From Pelagomonas calceolata (Eukaryota > Sar > Pelagophyceae > Pelagomonadales > Pelagomonadaceae), in NCBI GenBank assembly GCA_918797485.1, contig CAKKNE010000003.1:2046001-2110000 (forward strand): a stretch of 64,000 nucleotides of DNA, in the 5' to 3' direction. The notes under the pieces are model-generated. The model was not told where the DNA came from. It ran no database searches and saw nothing but the letters and a program-made list of their open reading frames with translations. Of the stretch, positions 1-8,555 are shown piece after piece (position 1 is the first letter of the stretch; the number at the start of each line of letters is the position of its first letter). The translations under genes were made by a program, and so were the position numbers.

Positions 1-1309
1 AATCTCGAAGAGCTCGTCGACCTCGTAGTTCGGGAAGTCGATGTGGTTGCCGATGCGCGACGACATGCCGGGGATGAAGGAGAAGAACTTGTCCATGCGG
101 TCCTTGTAGCCCGCCAAGACGACGACGAGGTCCTCGCGGTTGTTCTCCATGAAGGTCAGGAGGATCTCGATGGACTCCTGGCCGTAGTCGCGGTCGTTCG
201 CCGCGTTGTAGAGGTAGTAGGCCTCATCCACCAAGAGCACACCGCCGAGGGCCTGCTTGATGACCTCCTTCGTCTTGGGCGCTGTGTGGCCGACGTACTG
301 GCCGACGAGGTCGTCGCGCGTGGCCACCACGACGTGGCCGGACCGGCAGTAGCCCATCTTCGCGAGGATCTGGCCCATGCGGACGGCGACCGTCGTCTTG
401 CCCGTGCCGGGCGCGCCCGTGAAGCACATGTGGAGCGAGGGGACGGCCGTGTCGAAGCCCAGCTTGCGGCGCATCTTGTCCAGCACCAGTAAAGCGGCGA
501 TCTCGCGGACGCGCTGCTTCACCGGCAATAAACCAACTAAGTCATAATCCAACTTGTCGAGCTGGTCCTTGACGCCCTCCTTGTACATGTAGTCGCTCAC
601 CGAGCCGGCGGGCGTGTCGTCGGGCATCTCCTTCATGAAGGCGACCTTGCGGAGCTTCTCCTCGCGCTCCTGCTCCTGCCACTTCGCGCGGCGCTCGGCC
701 TCCTCGACGGCCTTCTTGCGCTCGATGTCGGCCTCCTCGAGGGCCTCGGACAGTTTTTTGGCGCCGCCCGTCGTCGTGTCCGAGCCGCCCCATTCCAACG
801 AGGGGCCCTGGCCCGTGCCGATGCCGGGGTTCGCCTGGACGACGGTCGCGGGCCTGTGTGCGTGATCGGTGATCTTCTTGTTTTTGTGCGTTTCGGCGTC
901 ATCGTGACGTGGGGTGTGTGGGCCAGGAGTCGTCGCGTGGCCGCTTTGATTGCGTCTCCTGACGACCATGTTGCTATGGTAGCGTCGTGGCGAGCGCTGG
1001 CGGGCCATACGTGCCGCTTTTGGGAAGTGCAATTTGCGTTGCCCGCGGGCGGCGCCCACCATTGCTTCCGTGAGCGACGCGCGGCGAGTTTCGCCGCGTC
1101 GCTGGCCGCAGGGGTGTGTGCGCGTACCGCTGCAGCGGGCGCACCACGGCGGCGCGCTAATAGGCGCGCGCAAGGGCCCGAGGATTCATCATTTGCGCTG
1201 CGTCGCTGTCTGACCGATTTAGACGCTGCAAAACGGACGCGCGCGGCACGGAGGGCGCGACAAGGGCCGCGGCGGGCGCCAGCGCAAGCGCGATGAGGAG
1301 CTTGTTCAT
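1..1309 (-). CDS. cbbX: CbbX-type AAA+ rubisco activase, nuclear-encoded, 3' end cut by window
   Basis: AAA+ ATPase that remodels inhibited red-type (form ID) rubisco in the plastid stroma. The frame open from base 1 to 853 reads [18 protein letters not shown] (Walker A) and continues through [24 protein letters not shown] (Walker B) and [20 protein letters not shown], all typical of CbbX. A charged helix (residues around [17 protein letters not shown]) precedes the ATPase core. I infer a first exon at about 1215-1309: it encodes [24 protein letters not shown], given here as positions with key motif ALVAP, a hydrophobic signal peptide plus the stramenopile plastid cleavage motif. A candidate intron is 854-1214 (donor GTCAGA, acceptor CACACAG), which joins the frames in phase; another donor GTCCGT a few codons earlier also fits. 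An in-frame ATG at 969-967 is an alternative start but would lose the presequence. The C-terminus lies outside the window. Confidence 0.85.
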
Positions 1310-1580
1310 CTTGCTGTCGTTTATACGAGCTGAGATGCCGTCTACGTTTTGCAGAGTCAGCACCATCAAGCCAGACCTCCCTTCGGAAGGCCCACGATAC
1401 CCCTCGGGAGAGCGACGCCAGGCCTCCGGCAGTACCCCTCTGGCCAAACTGCCTTCGAAACCGGGAGGAGCGCCGGCCGCGCCGCGCTCGCGATCACAAT
1501 CGCCTCGCCTCACGCCATCGCCGCGCGACCTCCACCATACGAGGCAAGGAATCCCTCAAGAAGAAAAAACCAGAGATACC

Positions 1581-2342
1581 TTAGAGCCCCCCGCCCGCCG
1601 CCGAGTCCAAAAACCACTGCGCGCCCCCGTCCGCCGACCGCACCCAGGCGGCCGGATATGGAGGAACAGGGTAGGCGTAGTCCAGCTTGCCCTCCTTCCT
1701 TGCCAAAATCTCTTTCAACACAGGAGTCTTCGAGTCTCCTGTCGCCACGAAGCAGACCCGGACCGAATTCTGCAGCGTCGACAGCGTGAACGTCACCCGT
1801 TCCGAAGGCGGCTTCGGCGAGTCGAGGATGCAGCGCGCGACACTACCGTCGGGCTTCCGGAACAAATCATGCTCCGGAAATAAGGACGCGGTGTGCCCGT
1901 CCGGCCCCATACCCAGCAGACAGAGGTCGAAGCGCCTTCCTACACTATTAAGTTCGTCGCCGTACTTTTCTGCCGCTTGCGCTGGTGAGAGGGACGTGTC
2001 TAGCGTGTGAATGGTTGGTTTCTCGCCTTTGATTTTCGAGAACAAGTGATCCTCACAGGCCTTGTAGTTGCTATCATTCGATACCAGGGGCACGCATCGT
2101 TCGTCGGCGAAGAAGACGTCCCACTTCGACCAGTCCACGTCCAAATCCAAAAGGCCAGTGAGCAGTTTGGGCATGCTACCGCCCGACAGCGCCACCACGA
2201 ACCGATCCTTCGTGCAGGCCTTCGCTATGGTCGCGACGTACTGCGCTATTTGCTTCTTCAAGGCGTCGCCATCCGCAATGGTGACGGTGACGGCGCCCGG
2301 CAGCGCCGTGCCGGGCAGGCTCAGGTTCGCGACGGACGGCAT
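1581..2342 (-). CDS. PGL: 6-phosphogluconolactonase
   Basis: Hydrolyses 6-phosphogluconolactone in the oxidative pentose phosphate pathway. The 253-residue frame from ATG 2342 has the family signatures in order: VVALSGGSMPKLL near the N-terminus, WDVFFADERCVP then SNDSNYKAC, LLGMGPDGHTASLFPEH, and a C-terminal VRSADGGAQWFLD. Length fits the single-domain enzyme (about 240-260 residues). The frame stays open upstream to 2624, but that stretch is low-complexity sequence with imperfect repeats and no recognisable targeting peptide, so I prefer the internal ATG. No plastid presequence is visible, so a cytosolic enzyme is most likely. A copy of the dispersed 22-base-type element lies about 290 bases upstream (2631-2648). 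Confidence 0.9.
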   Translation of the reverse strand: MPSVANLSLPGTALPGAVTVTIADGDALKKQIAQYVATIAKACTKDRFVVALSGGSMPKLLTGLLDLDVDWSKWDVFFADERCVPLVSNDSNYKACEDHLFSKIKGEKPTIHTLDTSLSPAQAAEKYGDELNSVGRRFDLCLLGMGPDGHTASLFPEHDLFRKPDGSVARCILDSPKPPSERVTFTLSTLQNSVRVCFVATGDSKTPVLKEILARKEGKLDYAYPVPPYPAAWVRSADGGAQWFLDSAAGGGL

Positions 2343-2630
2343 TTTTGTGGCGGGTGTCGCGGCGACGGCGTGAAGGTGGGAGCTGTGCTCGAGCTGTGGC
2401 CGCAGCGATGGCGTATAGATGAGAGCTGTGGTGCTGTTGCGCCTCGTTCCAGCGCCGCTTCGAGCGGTGGCGACGGCGAGGGCTCTGGTCCAAAGGCAGA
2501 GCTGTGCTGAAGCTTCTCCTTCGGCTGTGGCGCAGCGATGCGTATAGATAGCGTGCGTGGCTGCAACGCCTTCGAGCACTAGCGCGTAGCGCGACAGTAA
2601 TTTGTGCAAGCAAAAGCAAGCCAAGCCGAA

Positions 2631-2648
2631 CTAGCAGTAAGACACTAG
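2631..2648 (-). repeat. Dispersed CTAG element, shortened copy
   Basis: Reads CTAGCAGTAAGACACTAG on the plus strand. It lacks four internal bases of the 22-base consensus (starts CTAGCGGC, two variable bases, ends GTAAGACACTAG). It lies between the kinase stop and the upstream side of 6-phosphogluconolactonase. Confidence 0.6.
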
Positions 2649-2727
2649 GGGCGCGACGCCATCGACGCGACACGACAATGAAAAAATCGGTCGAATGTTT
2701 TTACTACAAAACGAAAGCGGCGGCAAG

Positions 2728-4248
2728 TCAGCACCGCTCCAGGAACGCGCACGTCGAGAGCGCGTCCTTCGCCGTGAGCCGCCGGTCGGGGTCGATGGTC
2801 AGCAGTCCCTCCAGCAATTTGTGCAGGTCGCGGTCGGGCTCGCAGTACTGGCGGAGGGGCGGCATGCGCCGCACGTGGTCCCGACCGTCGCGCGGCAGGG
2901 CCTGCTCCCACGTGCTACGAGCGTCCGAGTCGAAGTATTTCGTGGCATATCTACTCCGCTGGACCAGCGCCCGCGGGAACGGTCCCACGGCCCTCTCAAT
3001 CAACGCTAAATGCTCCGTATTGGAATGCGTCGCGAAGAGCAGCTCACCCTTGCCCAATTCGGCCACGATACAACCAGCAGACCACAGATCAGAGGGAGTG
3101 GACCAGCCCAAGTTCAGGATGACCTCCGGTGCCCGGTACTGCCGCGTATTCACGATCGAACTTTTACGTTCGTCGTCATACGTCGCCCCGCCGAAGTCGA
3201 TGACGACGATGTCGGCCTCGTCCCGACCGAGCTGGCACCGCCCGTCACTATCCGGTTGTGGTTTCTTCACCCCCAATTTACGAAGTAGGACGTTCTCGAG
3301 CTTGAGATCCGTATGCACGAGCTTCATCGCATGGAGAAACCGCAGCGCTTCCAAGAGCTGTCGTGATATCCGTCTGACAGTATCTCTAGCGAAGGGTCGG
3401 TAGCTATTGCCCTTGAGGTAGTCATACAGAGACGTCCCGGCGCGTTCGAAGGCCAGGCAGTAATGTCCGCGGAACTCGAAAGTTTCAAACAACTGGACGC
3501 ACAACCTCCCGCCCTCCTCGCCGTTCGCCCTGGCTGTCGCGTTCACGTCCCGCAGGATCTCGGCTTCCACCGCGGCACTCTCCGTGTAGCGCTCTATACG
3601 TCTCACAACTTTCAGAGCTACTCGCCGTCGATCCGGATGCCTGAGGTCGACACAGTCCACAACTCGTCCAAACGTCCCCAAACCGGCCTCGCCGACGATC
3701 TCGTAGCGCCCGTCGATCGTGTCGCCCGCCTTCCCCTCATAATGACCCTGGCTGTCGTCGCGGTTGTCGCCGTCGTCGTCCTCCTCGCGCCGTCGTCGTC
3801 GCCCTTCCTCGCCGACTCTACGTCTTTTCCGCGGCCTGTCGTCGGCGTCGCGCTCGCGCCGCCTCCGGTCGGCGTCCTCGCGGCGGCGCTCGGGCGGCCG
3901 CCGCCGCGGGTCCGGCTCGCGGCGCGGGCGGTCGCGGCGGTCGCGCTCCGGCCGCCGCGGTCGGTCCTCTCTCCGAGAATCGTCGCGGCGGCTGCGGCTC
4001 TTGTCGCCGCGCCTCGAGTCCTCGCGCCGCGACCGGCTCTTGTCGTCGCGGCGGCTCCGCGACTTGTCCTGTCGCCGGCTGTCGTCGCGCCTCGACCTGC
4101 TGTGGTCGATCCTACGGCTGTCTTCTCGCCTTGATCGTGATTTATCGTCGCGGCGGCTGCGGCTTAGGTCCTGCCGCCCGCGCCTCTCCCGGCTTGCCTG
4201 AGGCCGCCCCCTATCGCCGTCGCGCCGTCTTTCGTAGCCGCGCTGCAT
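2728..4248 (-). CDS. LAMMER/CLK family dual-specificity kinase with N-terminal RS domain
   Basis: Kinase predicted to phosphorylate SR splicing factors in the nucleus. Residues 1 to about 165 are an Arg-rich RS-type region with a repeated SRSRRDD(K/S)(S/R)SRREDSRR unit. The catalytic domain (about 180-503) has the Gly loop GLGTFGRV, the ATP-binding Lys in VALKVVRR, the catalytic loop HTDLKLENVLL, DFGGAT in place of the DFG region, and APEVIL. The family-defining LAMMER motif is present as EHLALIERAVGP. Length (506 residues) matches animal CLK and plant AFC kinases. Start is the ATG at 4248. The RS units are nearly identical at the DNA level, which suggests slippage or recent expansion. The gene ends 386 bases before the 6PGL start, on the same strand. 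Confidence 0.9.
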   Translation of the reverse strand: MQRGYERRRDGDRGRPQASRERRGRQDLSRSRRDDKSRSRREDSRRIDHSRSRRDDSRRQDKSRSRRDDKSRSRREDSRRGDKSRSRRDDSRREDRPRRPERDRRDRPRREPDPRRRPPERRREDADRRRRERDADDRPRKRRRVGEEGRRRRREEDDDGDNRDDSQGHYEGKAGDTIDGRYEIVGEAGLGTFGRVVDCVDLRHPDRRRVALKVVRRIERYTESAAVEAEILRDVNATARANGEEGGRLCVQLFETFEFRGHYCLAFERAGTSLYDYLKGNSYRPFARDTVRRISRQLLEALRFLHAMKLVHTDLKLENVLLRKLGVKKPQPDSDGRCQLGRDEADIVVIDFGGATYDDERKSSIVNTRQYRAPEVILNLGWSTPSDLWSAGCIVAELGKGELLFATHSNTEHLALIERAVGPFPRALVQRSRYATKYFDSDARSTWEQALPRDGRDHVRRMPPLRQYCEPDRDLHKLLEGLLTIDPDRRLTAKDALSTCAFLERC

Positions 4249-4517
4249 TTATTCGATGCAAACGCGTGCCGCGTGCTGTTGCTGCTAGTTATGAGGCCAT
4301 TTAGGCGACGCTATATAGCCTCGACTTTGACATGCGTAGGCGCCCGCGCCCTGTCCTTTGGACCTCCTAGCTATGTACGTACCTACAGCAACACGACTCA
4401 AAACAGCGGTCCGACTCGTCGTCGGGCTGCGCGACGGCGACGGGCGAAAGGGACGCGTCGACCCGAACTTCAAATTCGCGGGCCAGCTTCAACTCAAAAG
4501 ACTACACACCATCACCG

Positions 4518-6863
4518 TTACTTCCCCTTGAGAAACATCGCCCGGAACGCGTCCTGCGAATGCCCCCCTTCAGGAACAGCAGCCGCGGGAGCAGGAGCAG
4601 CAGCGCTATCCGCGCCGACGCCGAGCCGCCCCGGCCGGCGGCCCTGCTGCGGCCTTCTCAAAACGCGCGGCACCAGTGGTCCCGACGGCGCCCGCGGCTT
4701 GCGGGGCTTCGCTTCAACAGGACGGTCCGGGCACAGGTACTTGGACGCGAAGATCTTGCACGGCGCCGACCCGCCGAGCGCCTTCCGCGGCTCCTTGCCG
4801 AGCTTCAATGCCTTGGCCCGCGCCTCACCGTCCTCCACAAATTCCACAAAACCTTTGCCCGTCGGTTGTCCACTGCGCTTGTCCTTCAGCACTCTGGTCT
4901 GGGCGACCGCGCCGCAGCCCTCGAACGCCATCCTTAATTCATCTTCCGTCGCGTCGCTCTTGAGCCCGACGAGGAAGGCCGTCCGAGCGAGGCGCCGCGC
5001 GTCGTCGCTCGGGCCCTTCTTCGGCGGCGGCGGCGTGGGCGCCGGCTCCGCGTCCGGCGCCGGCGCCTGTGCAGGGGCCGGCGCGGGAGCCGAGGCCGCA
5101 GGAGCAGAGTCCGTGGGGACCGCGGGCGCCGCGGGGGACGCCAAAGGCGCCGACGCCGTAGCCGGCTTCGCGCGCGCGGGGTCTGGAGCCGCTAGCGCCG
5201 CGGCCTTCTTCGAGCGCTTGGCGGCGGGCGCCGCCGCGGCGGGCGCCGCGGCGGGCGCCGCACGCGCGCGCTTGGCCACGGCGGGCGCTGCTGCGGGCGC
5301 TGCTGCGGGCGCTGCCGCGGGTGCCACCGGAGACACCGCTGGCCGCGCGCGCTTGGCCACCGGCGCCGCCGCGGGCGCCGCCGCCGCTCCATCGAAGACG
5401 CCCCACGCCTCCGCCTTCGCATAGGCCGCGTCAAAATCAGACAACGAGCCGGCGTCCCTTTCAAAGACGAGCCACGCCGTTGCCGCGTCCGACGCCGCCT
5501 TGCGCTGCGCCGGCGTACTACTGGAAGAGCGCGTGCGCTCCGCTCTTTTGGACGCGTGCATTTTATGTAAGCGTCGAGCCTCATCAACATCGCCTCGCTC
5601 CAACGAAGCCCGCGCGGCATCTAGCCAGGCCTTCGGCGGTAATGACGCATCCTCCAGTAGTAAACGCCAGGCCTGCTTCGGGTCCTCACTTATTTTCGTC
5701 GCGTAGGCGCGGACGGCGTAACTTGCTTTTTCGTTGCCGTCCACCAGCGCGAGGGCCCACTTTTGGACATCAGCACCGTCCCTGCGTCGTCTTTCAGCTG
5801 CCAATCGGCCCAACGCCAAGGCCGGCGCCTTGTCTCCGCAGACTTCGGCCGCTCGGGCGAACGCGTCCTCCAGAGTGTCGAGGGACAGCCTGCACCGCTC
5901 CACACACCTACAATGAGCCTCGCGCAGCCGGAAGTCGTCCGGCAATGCGTCTACAGCTCTTTTTGAGACCTCGAAGGCGTCGCCCGGCGTTTGAGCTAGA
6001 CTCAACCGCCGCCGCCACAGTCGGGACGAAGCGCAGTGCTCCAGCGCGCGCTCGCACACAGTTAAAGCTCGTTCCGCATCTTCTTCCTCTTCGAGCGTGA
6101 CGTACGCGAGCCAAGTGTCCTCATCCTTCGAGGCAGTCTCGAGCTTTCTACGTCGCTCGAAGGCGGCTAACCCCTTCGCCTTGGCCGCTCCAAACGTCGC
6201 CTTCTTCGTCGGCGCGTCGAGAAGCGCTCGCTCGAACACTACTCTAGCCTGGTCCGGTACAAGAGGTGCCGAGAGCTCGCGCCCGTACAGCGCGTCCCGC
6301 TTCTCAACGTCGTCGGTGTCGTCGGCCAGCGCGCGCGCGGCGTCGAAGAGCCTCGATAGACTCCCGGAAGCGTCCCGCTCGGCAACGGCGCAGGCCTCCT
6401 CCAACACTTTTGAGCCCGCCTCGACGCTTTGATTCAGTTTGATACGAGTGAGCTCGAGCCAGAGCTTCGCTTCGCGCGGTAGTATCGTACAAGCCGTCGT
6501 CAGCACGCTTGGATCATCTAAATCGCGGGACCGCGCGAGCCACTCGTCCGCACTGAGTGAATGCCGCTCCGCGAAGCGCGCCCAGGCCGCTTTCTGTGAA
6601 GCGCGCCAGCGGTTTGAGGGGGCGGCGGCGCGCACGGCCCGCAAACACACGACGAGCTCCTCGTGCGCGGCGCGCGGCGCGCCCGGCGTCGCCGCGGCGG
6701 CCTCGTATTCCGCTACTACGTCGGCGCTGCCGTCGTCGGCGGCGTCCTCCTCCTCCATGGCGTCGTCGTCGGACGCGTCTTCCTCGGGTTGTTCTTTCTC
6801 GTCGTCGGTGTCGCCGAACTCGCTGTGCGTCGGCGTCGCGTCGCCCCCGTCTGGTGCCTCCAT
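4518..6863 (-). CDS. SART3: SART3/Prp24-like U4/U6 snRNP recycling factor (HAT repeats, one RRM, LSm-interacting tail)
   Basis: Predicted to re-anneal U4 and U6 snRNAs after splicing. The 781-residue protein starts with an acidic Asp/Glu-rich region (1-60). Half-a-TPR (HAT) helical repeats follow (about 80-480), for example WLAYVTLEEEEDAERALTVCERALE and ARVVFERALLDA. An Ala/Pro-rich linker (about 490-615) leads to a single RRM (about 628-705; RNP-like FLVGL and KGFVEFVE). The last residues, SQDAFRAMFLKGK, match the C-terminal motif that binds the LSm2-8 ring in SART3 and Prp24. Human SART3 has two RRMs and Prp24 four, so one RRM is a reduced form. Start is the ATG at 6863. It is divergent from RABL2, with the 22-base element between them. 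Confidence 0.88.
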   Translation of the reverse strand: MEAPDGGDATPTHSEFGDTDDEKEQPEEDASDDDAMEEEDAADDGSADVVAEYEAAAATPGAPRAAHEELVVCLRAVRAAAPSNRWRASQKAAWARFAERHSLSADEWLARSRDLDDPSVLTTACTILPREAKLWLELTRIKLNQSVEAGSKVLEEACAVAERDASGSLSRLFDAARALADDTDDVEKRDALYGRELSAPLVPDQARVVFERALLDAPTKKATFGAAKAKGLAAFERRRKLETASKDEDTWLAYVTLEEEEDAERALTVCERALEHCASSRLWRRRLSLAQTPGDAFEVSKRAVDALPDDFRLREAHCRCVERCRLSLDTLEDAFARAAEVCGDKAPALALGRLAAERRRRDGADVQKWALALVDGNEKASYAVRAYATKISEDPKQAWRLLLEDASLPPKAWLDAARASLERGDVDEARRLHKMHASKRAERTRSSSSTPAQRKAASDAATAWLVFERDAGSLSDFDAAYAKAEAWGVFDGAAAAPAAAPVAKRARPAVSPVAPAAAPAAAPAAAPAVAKRARAAPAAAPAAAAPAAKRSKKAAALAAPDPARAKPATASAPLASPAAPAVPTDSAPAASAPAPAPAQAPAPDAEPAPTPPPPKKGPSDDARRLARTAFLVGLKSDATEDELRMAFEGCGAVAQTRVLKDKRSGQPTGKGFVEFVEDGEARAKALKLGKEPRKALGGSAPCKIFASKYLCPDRPVEAKPRKPRAPSGPLVPRVLRRPQQGRRPGRLGVGADSAAAPAPAAAVPEGGHSQDAFRAMFLKGK

Positions 6864-7005
6864 GACTGCGGTGCTGCGCGGTGCGCGGTGAGACTTCTGC
6901 AGCGGCTGCGCTGAGAGTCAGGCAACTGCCGACGGTAATCCTGACGATGAATAAGGCCGCGTCGCGCTCTCTACGCTGTTCCAAGCTTGCAAAAACTGGA
7001 GCAGG

Positions 7006-7027
7006 CTAGCGGCATGTAAGACACTAG
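7006..7027 (-). repeat. Dispersed 22-base CTAG element
   Basis: Full-length copy of the element (CTAGCGGC, AT, GTAAGACACTAG on the plus strand), followed by CAATCAAG, a tail shared with the copies at 21016 and 26867. It lies in the divergent spacer, 143 bases upstream of the SART3 start. Confidence 0.8.
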
Positions 7028-7110
7028 CAATCAAGCAAGGAGTCGCCGCAAGCCTGAATATGCATGAATTTCCACGCGAGCCTTATCATACGGCTCTCAA
7101 TCTCTCGACG
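7028..7110 (+). repeat. Leader segment shared with 26889-26970
   Basis: This stretch contains ATGCATGAATTTCCACGCGAG followed by C/T-TTATCATACG, given here by position 7061-7095. It matches 26920-26955 almost base for base. In both loci it lies just after the 22-base element and before a plus-strand gene (RABL2 here, the EF-hand gene there). Its role is unknown. It could be a promoter or 5' UTR segment. Confidence 0.7.
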
Positions 7111-7285
7111 GCGTTCAAACCCGCGCGCTCGTCATTTGGAATCGATTGTGTGGCGCTGCCCGTCCGCCGTACGGATCCGTGCAGGGCAAAGGGCTGCCCC
7201 ACACCACACGCTTCCAAAGCAGCGCGACGCAGGGCGAGCCCCACCGAAGGCAGGGAGCAAGCTGGGGCGCGTCGACTCCTTAACG

Positions 7286-7906
7286 ATGAGCAAGGAGCCC
7301 GAGCCCGAGGGCAAAACGGACGAGTCCAAGGACCCGGAGACGGATCCGAACGACTTGTCTCCGGCCGACGTTAAAATCATACTGTTGGGCGATAGCGCCG
7401 TCGGGAAAACGAAGCTCGTCGAGAGATTTTTGATGGACGAGTACAACCCGCAGCAGTTATCTACTTATGCCCTTACGATGTTTAGAAAAAACTTAGACAT
7501 CGACGGCAAGAACGTGAAAGTAGACATCTGGGACACGGCGGGGCAAGAACGGTTCAATAAGATGCATCCCGCTTATTACCATCGAGCGCATGCGTGTATC
7601 TTGTGCTTTGACGTCACGCGCAAAGCGACCTACCAACATCTCGGAGCCTGGTACGACGAGATGCGGGACGCGTGCGAAAATATCCCTTGTATATTGGTGG
7701 CCAATAAAATAGACATCGACTATCAAGTGACGAAAAAGAACTTTAAATTTGCCTCATCAAAAAACATTCCGTTTTATTTCGTGTCTGCTGCGGATGGTAC
7801 TAATGTCGTGAAAGTATTCAGGGCGGCGGTGGAATCAGCTTTAGATTACAAGGACAACTCGGGGGACTTCATGAACGAGGCCTACAAGCTGCTGGACGAC
7901 GCATGA
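7286..7906 (+). CDS. RABL2: Rab-like GTPase RABL2
   Basis: Small GTPase that in other eukaryotes promotes intraflagellar transport entry at the ciliary base. The 206-residue protein starts at ATG 7286; the upstream in-frame extension is not conserved-looking. It has P-loop GDSAVGKTKL, switch region QLSTYALTMF, WDTAGQERF, guanine-specificity NKID, and VSAADGTNVVKVF. The signatures RFLMDEYNPQQLSTYAL, HPAYYHRAHACILCFD and PFYFVSAADGTNVVK are diagnostic of RABL2 rather than Rab or Ran. No C-terminal prenylation cysteines are present, as usual for RABL2. An acidic N-terminal tail (about 25 residues) precedes the GTPase fold. Base composition is lower in GC than in neighbouring genes. Confidence 0.93.
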   Translation: MSKEPEPEGKTDESKDPETDPNDLSPADVKIILLGDSAVGKTKLVERFLMDEYNPQQLSTYALTMFRKNLDIDGKNVKVDIWDTAGQERFNKMHPAYYHRAHACILCFDVTRKATYQHLGAWYDEMRDACENIPCILVANKIDIDYQVTKKNFKFASSKNIPFYFVSAADGTNVVKVFRAAVESALDYKDNSGDFMNEAYKLLDDA

Positions 7907-8370
7907 CTCCTTTTGGGATTGGTGTAACACAACTATCCTATCCTACTGACCTACGCAACCGGCACTCCTTTCGCGAGTTTCTCCCCCGCAGGGGGCGACG
8001 AGCTCGCACGACGGGGGGGAGGGGAGCGACAGGGTAGGGGGCTCGGAAGTCGCTGGGGGCCCGTCGCGCTCGACTCCGACTAGTAGAAGGCCGACCCGTT
8101 GCCCAGATGTCGCTTGGACCCCCGCCGTCGGAGATTGATTTTGGCAGGCCGCCCGGCGCCGCGCCTGGGGGGACGCGATGTCAATACACGATCGGGTACA
8201 GATGCGCTTGCGCCCACACACCAGTATGTCATTTCTGCGAGTGCAAGCGATGCGGTAGCGGACAAGCGTAAAAGGCACTACCGCGTGTCCGTCGAGCGAC
8301 TCGTCGGGCGAGGAGAGAGAGAGAGCCACTTATTGAGCCCACCCCCAGGTAGTACGGACCCCGAGTTGTG
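7907..8370. other. Intergenic stretch after RABL2, no convincing gene
   Basis: Mixed-composition spacer with a G-rich run near 8010-8040 and a short GA run near 8313-8324. A minus-strand frame (8329-7943, 128 codons) has no recognisable domain, and I do not call it. I see no RNA gene here. Confidence 0.4.
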
Positions 8371-8392
8371 TTAGCGGCCTGTAAGACACTAG
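8371..8392 (-). repeat. Dispersed 22-base CTAG element, first base changed
   Basis: Reads TTAGCGGC, CT, GTAAGACACTAG on the plus strand. It lies 164 bases before the first WWE gene. This is one of the two copies that do not sit upstream of a recognised gene in the usual orientation. Confidence 0.7.
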
Positions 8393-8555
8393 GGATGGCC
8401 GAGGCGGCGCGCGGCACTTTTGGAAGCCGGGGCCGGATAGGGTTCACCTGGCTCATTGGGTAATTGGGTTGGGCAGCCCGCCGACTCCTTGCTGCCGGTT
8501 TGCGACCTCCAACTCCTTGGGCAGCGCAGCGCACGCCTGCCAACTCCTTATTGAG

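Noticed and set aside
3463-4201. Plus-strand Arg/Ser- and Val/Ala-rich frames opposite the CLK kinase
   Set aside because: They are the other reading of the repetitive RS-domain DNA; the minus-strand kinase explains the region.
7071-7090. GAATTTCCACGCGAG resembling an introner end
   Set aside because: Differs from GATTTCCACACAG at several positions, has no partner end within 300 bases, and is better explained as part of the leader shared with 26889-26970.
7943-8329. Minus-strand frame of 128 codons near a CTAG element
   Set aside because: No recognisable domain, biased composition like antisense noise, and no support beyond the element 42 bases upstream.
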